Shown here one piece after another: positions 60,901 through 64,000 of a stretch of 64,000 nucleotides of DNA. The stretch spans positions 52,285,885 to 52,349,884 of the forward strand of contig CAIIXF020000001.1 in assembly GCA_903813345.2 (NCBI GenBank), given 5' to 3'. Below the pieces are notes generated by a model that saw only the letters and a list, made by a program, of their open reading frames with translations, was not told the origin of the DNA and did not search any database. Numbering within the stretch: position 1 is the first letter of the stretch; every line of letters begins with the position of its first letter. Made by a program: the position numbers and the translations under genes. The stretch comes from Owenia fusiformis (lineage: Eukaryota > Annelida > Polychaeta > Sabellida > Oweniidae).

Positions 60901-63679
60901 GTCCACCTCCCAATATGACCTGCAGGTGAATTTTGAATCAGGATTAAATTTAGGGCCCCCAAAACCAAATTTGGGCCCAAATTTAAGGCCCATTTTTGAT
61001 AATTTGCTCCCCCTATGGATCCGCCAGTGGGTCTTCTATGATTTTTTAACCGATTGGCTTCGTATGACCTTTCTAAAAAAGCTGCAAACATCACTAGAAA
61101 GCCAATGCCTTGCTATTACATAGATCAAGCAAAGGTGATCTCAACTACCTATAATAAATAAAATGGGACACATTTAAAAGAGCTGATATGAACCAAATGA
61201 CATGAAAATTAAGGTAAGTTTATACATTACTGTTCATGTAAAATCAAATTAAACAATGCAGGTTTTCATAATTTTTTCTCACGGCAAGATATGTGAAGCA
61301 TTATTTCTGTTTTTGAATTTGAATTTCTTATAATTTCTCTGATTTCATTGTACAATTCTTTATTTCTTATTTTCTATGATTTTACTCAAAACTTGTAAAA
61401 TTAAGAGTGTTATTTGTAGCCTGGACAATTTTCTTTATGTTAGGAATAAAATTGTGATAATAATGTGAATTATCTTTTCTTATCAAAGCTGATCTTTTGA
61501 TATACATGAACGACACATGGTTTATCCATGTGATTTAATTATGAAATGATACAAAGTGTCCCATGTTTTATTGCCCACCCTGAATATAAGCTTACGTTTT
61601 CGATTTTGTTAAATGAGTCCAACATTTTTCCTTAGAATAATCAATACAGTGCGAATCTTTCTACAATGCATCAATGCATTCATGTTTAACGACCTAATGA
61701 TCACTACCTCAATATCAGTATTATTGACAACGAGTTGCTTTGTTATATCAGGACACTGTGTCTCTTCTGACTCTGGTACTTGATGATCTCCTTCCCAGCA
61801 TCGACATGGGGAGTGTGCAAACGCCGCGGCTGGGGTGGCGTCAGTCGGTCTTGCTGTCGTGATCAAGCCAGCTGCTTTACCTGAAGGAGAACATTTAATT
61901 GAAGTTATGTTTCCATGAGCGGCTTAGAGGCAGACTGACAAAAATGCGTCCATTTGGGTCCAAGCACTGCGTTTCATTGCTTAAGTCTATGAACAATCTT
62001 TATCCAATCTTTCTATTAATACAGGATGTGGATAAGGACCTGTCATACGTATTTAACCATCACTTCCTTTTCCAGCACGTAGAACGGACGGCAAATAATA
62101 ATGACAACTAGCTCATAACATTGACGAACCTTCTCTCTTTGACCACCTAAGAATTGAGTCCACCTCATGACCAGCGACAGTGTCACACATCAATGGGACT
62201 ACTTCCTCGTCTACTCCTATCACAAAGATGCTCGTCTTTACACCCGTCAACATAGCATTGGCTGTTGAGGCCGAATCGGGGGTTTGTCCATTCACTGAAT
62301 AAGTCTAGATTGAAAAAATGGTTTTAGGGTGATGTAAATGACCAGAAGACAGCAGCTACGATGAAGATATGCATTACTAAGTTTGTTTTAGGGTGATGTA
62401 AATGACCAGAAGACTGTGCACCACCTTCGTTTCATTGAAAGTTACCACATGATGAAAAGAGGGTCATTTTTACACGAAGACAGGTTCTAGTTTTTAAAAA
62501 ATGAATTTTTCATCCTGTGCCATTATCATGGTAAAAATTCAGGTAGAATGAGTACAAAGGGTCTTCTGACTTTGCATATATTAGACCACTGATAGTAAGA
62601 ACCATTTTCCATGTGTTTAACGTCTTGGTGGAAACAAAATATCACGTAAACTGGTTAAGCAAACTTTTTATGTTTCGTGGCTTCATTTAACACTTATTTC
62701 GTTTGGAATGACCTTGAACCCTTGTGCATTCTGGTCCGCCAAACGAACGAACATTAAATAAGGAATTAGCGCACTCGGGTTTGACTGTAAACCTCTTGCT
62801 CACTGTCGTATAAATTATGAATGTAGTAGTTTCTCACGGGTGTCAACGGAAAGAAACAGTAAAACCTGCTTTCCCGAACCCGGAAGTATGTCCTGAATCC
62901 GCTTCGCATGCCTTTGACTCTTTCTCCACTCTTGGGAGAAACCAATGCCGTGGAGAGATCTGGAATATCTCAAAGCGTGTTTTAATCACCCCCTAACGCA
63001 CAATATTGGTGCTTTGCTAAGATTTAGGCCTACTTTTCAGGCCCGTAGCCAGAGGGGGAGCTGGGGGAGCGGAAGCTGGCCAGAAATTCTTTCAAAATCA
63101 TGCAGTTTTTCACTATTCTGAGAATTTTTCACATTATTTTTAGCCAAAATTGTGAAAAAGCTCCCCCCCCTGGAAAAAAGCTCCCCCCCCTGGTAAAAGC
63201 TGGCTAGGGCAAGCTTTTACAAATGAGAGCCCCTTTTCGGTAATACAGGCCGAATATCACTAAATGGCCATACTCAAAAAACGAGGCACTGCCCGACCTC
63301 CCCTTCGGACTGAGACTCTACAGTGTAAAATGTCATACTTTTGCCAACATGCTGTGGGAAAATTTGTCCCAGCTTAGTTGATGTTCTTCCCCAGTTCCTC
63401 CTAACTGTTGTCCTCTGAGAATCCTAGCAGCCGACATCGTGGTGAGACCCATTCCGTCGCCAATAAATATGATCACATTCTTGGCGAGATTCGTATTAAG
63501 ACCCCGGTTTGCGGCATAGTTGACTGTGTCTTGACCCTGTCGAATCCACTCAGCAGATCCAACCGACTTCCCTTGCATTCTAGCTTGTTTGTTCTCTTCA
63601 TTCCGCTTCAAAATGTTTTCTTGGGCCATGCGAATCAGTTTACCGATATCGTCATTATTTTGAAAATGGGTTGGTATTC
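57920..63679 (-). CDS. Alkaline phosphatase, tandem duplicate (gene B), 9 phosphatase exons, 5' end beyond window
   Basis: Exons in order: 63679-63339, 62304-62130, 61880-61708, 60919-60815, 60595-60493, 60251-60108, 59976-59785, 59227-59081, 58113-57920. They have exactly the same nine lengths as the phosphatase exons of gene A, 1574 nt in all, with no stop or frameshift. The first exon begins in phase 1, so at least one upstream exon must exist; it is not in the window. Active-site Asp, Ser, Arg, Glu and His ligands are kept. The [10 protein letters not shown] segment of A is [10 protein letters not shown] here, so the mammalian His153 position is Asp, as in E. coli phosphatase. Other changes include PYRYW to PCRCW (two extra Cys) and LSDAADG to FFHAADD. 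No GPI tail. Whether B also has CCP and EGF domains cannot be seen. Confidence 0.93.
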
Positions 63680-64000
63680 CTGAATATTAAAGAGGCATTC
63701 TTTTTTAAGGTGTTTAAACAATTTTTGTTTTTCAGTTCTCATTCCTCACATCGATAATGATGTATTCAAAAACAATCCTCGTCCACCTCATATCCCAAGT
63801 CAGTGGCGTAGGAACAATGTACGCCAAAACGCCAGTGCGTAGTGTTGAAAAGTGAGAATAAAAAATACTTTTTAACTTTCCTATGTTCTTTAGTCATATT
63901 TTCTCATTGTTTAAATTGTAAAAGTAGCCTAAAGAAATGTTTTGTGGATACCATATCATTATTGGTCTGTCTGGCAAATATCATTTAACAGATTGAATTC
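63680..64000 (-). other. 5' intron sequence of gene B and edge of the duplication
   Basis: To about 63800 this matches the gene A intron upstream of 48838 (CATCGATAATGATGTATTCA; CGTCCACCTCATATCCCAAG). It then departs at CAGTGGCGTAGGAACAATG, a string that resembles hAT-type transposon ends (CAGTGGCGTA). So either an insertion starts here or the duplicated block ends here. Confidence 0.55.

Overview
The window is nuclear DNA of an intron-rich animal. It has AT-rich introns with GT..AG borders, multi-exon genes for an ER translocon protein, a Notch-ligand-like receptor and secreted alkaline phosphatases, a LINE remnant, and many foldback/MITE-type elements. Domain content and coding minisatellites suggest a marine invertebrate, perhaps a deuterostome (hemichordate, echinoderm or cephalochordate). 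That placement is inference; no sequence here fixes the species.

Layout, left to right. (1) 524-11284, plus strand: a complete 12-exon TRAM1-type gene (381 aa). Its seventh exon sits at the end of a 12-copy, 86-bp tandem array that has multiplied the 3' splice site. (2) 11285-16351: 3' UTR and intergenic DNA with a (GTACT)n tract and dispersed repeats. (3) 16352-38034, plus strand: a 26-exon gene for a predicted 1939-aa type I membrane protein. Its order is signal peptide, MNNL-like domain, DSL, EGFs, a second DSL, EGFs, a long Thr/Ser mucin stalk coded by three kinds of minisatellite, about eight copies of an unnamed extracellular module, one transmembrane helix and a short tail with an NPxY motif. 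All 25 splice junctions agree in phase. A 4.3-kb foldback element with a 13-14 bp target duplication sits in one intron. (4) 39481-54447, minus strand: a 13-exon gene for a 692-aa secreted protein with signal peptide, CCP/sushi, two EGFs and a complete alkaline phosphatase. (5) 54448-57919: intergenic DNA with foldback elements. (6) 57920-63679, minus strand: a tandem duplicate of the nine alkaline phosphatase exons, all intact; its 5' exons, if any, lie beyond the right edge.

Gene 2 and phosphatase gene A converge on 38035-39480. The two phosphatases are recent duplicates with conserved exon lengths but different introns. The copies differ at an active-site second-shell position (His in A, Asp in B).

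The strongest candidates for something undescribed are the double-DSL mucin/module receptor, the CCP-EGF-EGF-phosphatase fusion, and the splice-site-bearing minisatellite in the TRAM gene. Exon borders were read by eye and checked by phase; no database search was possible.
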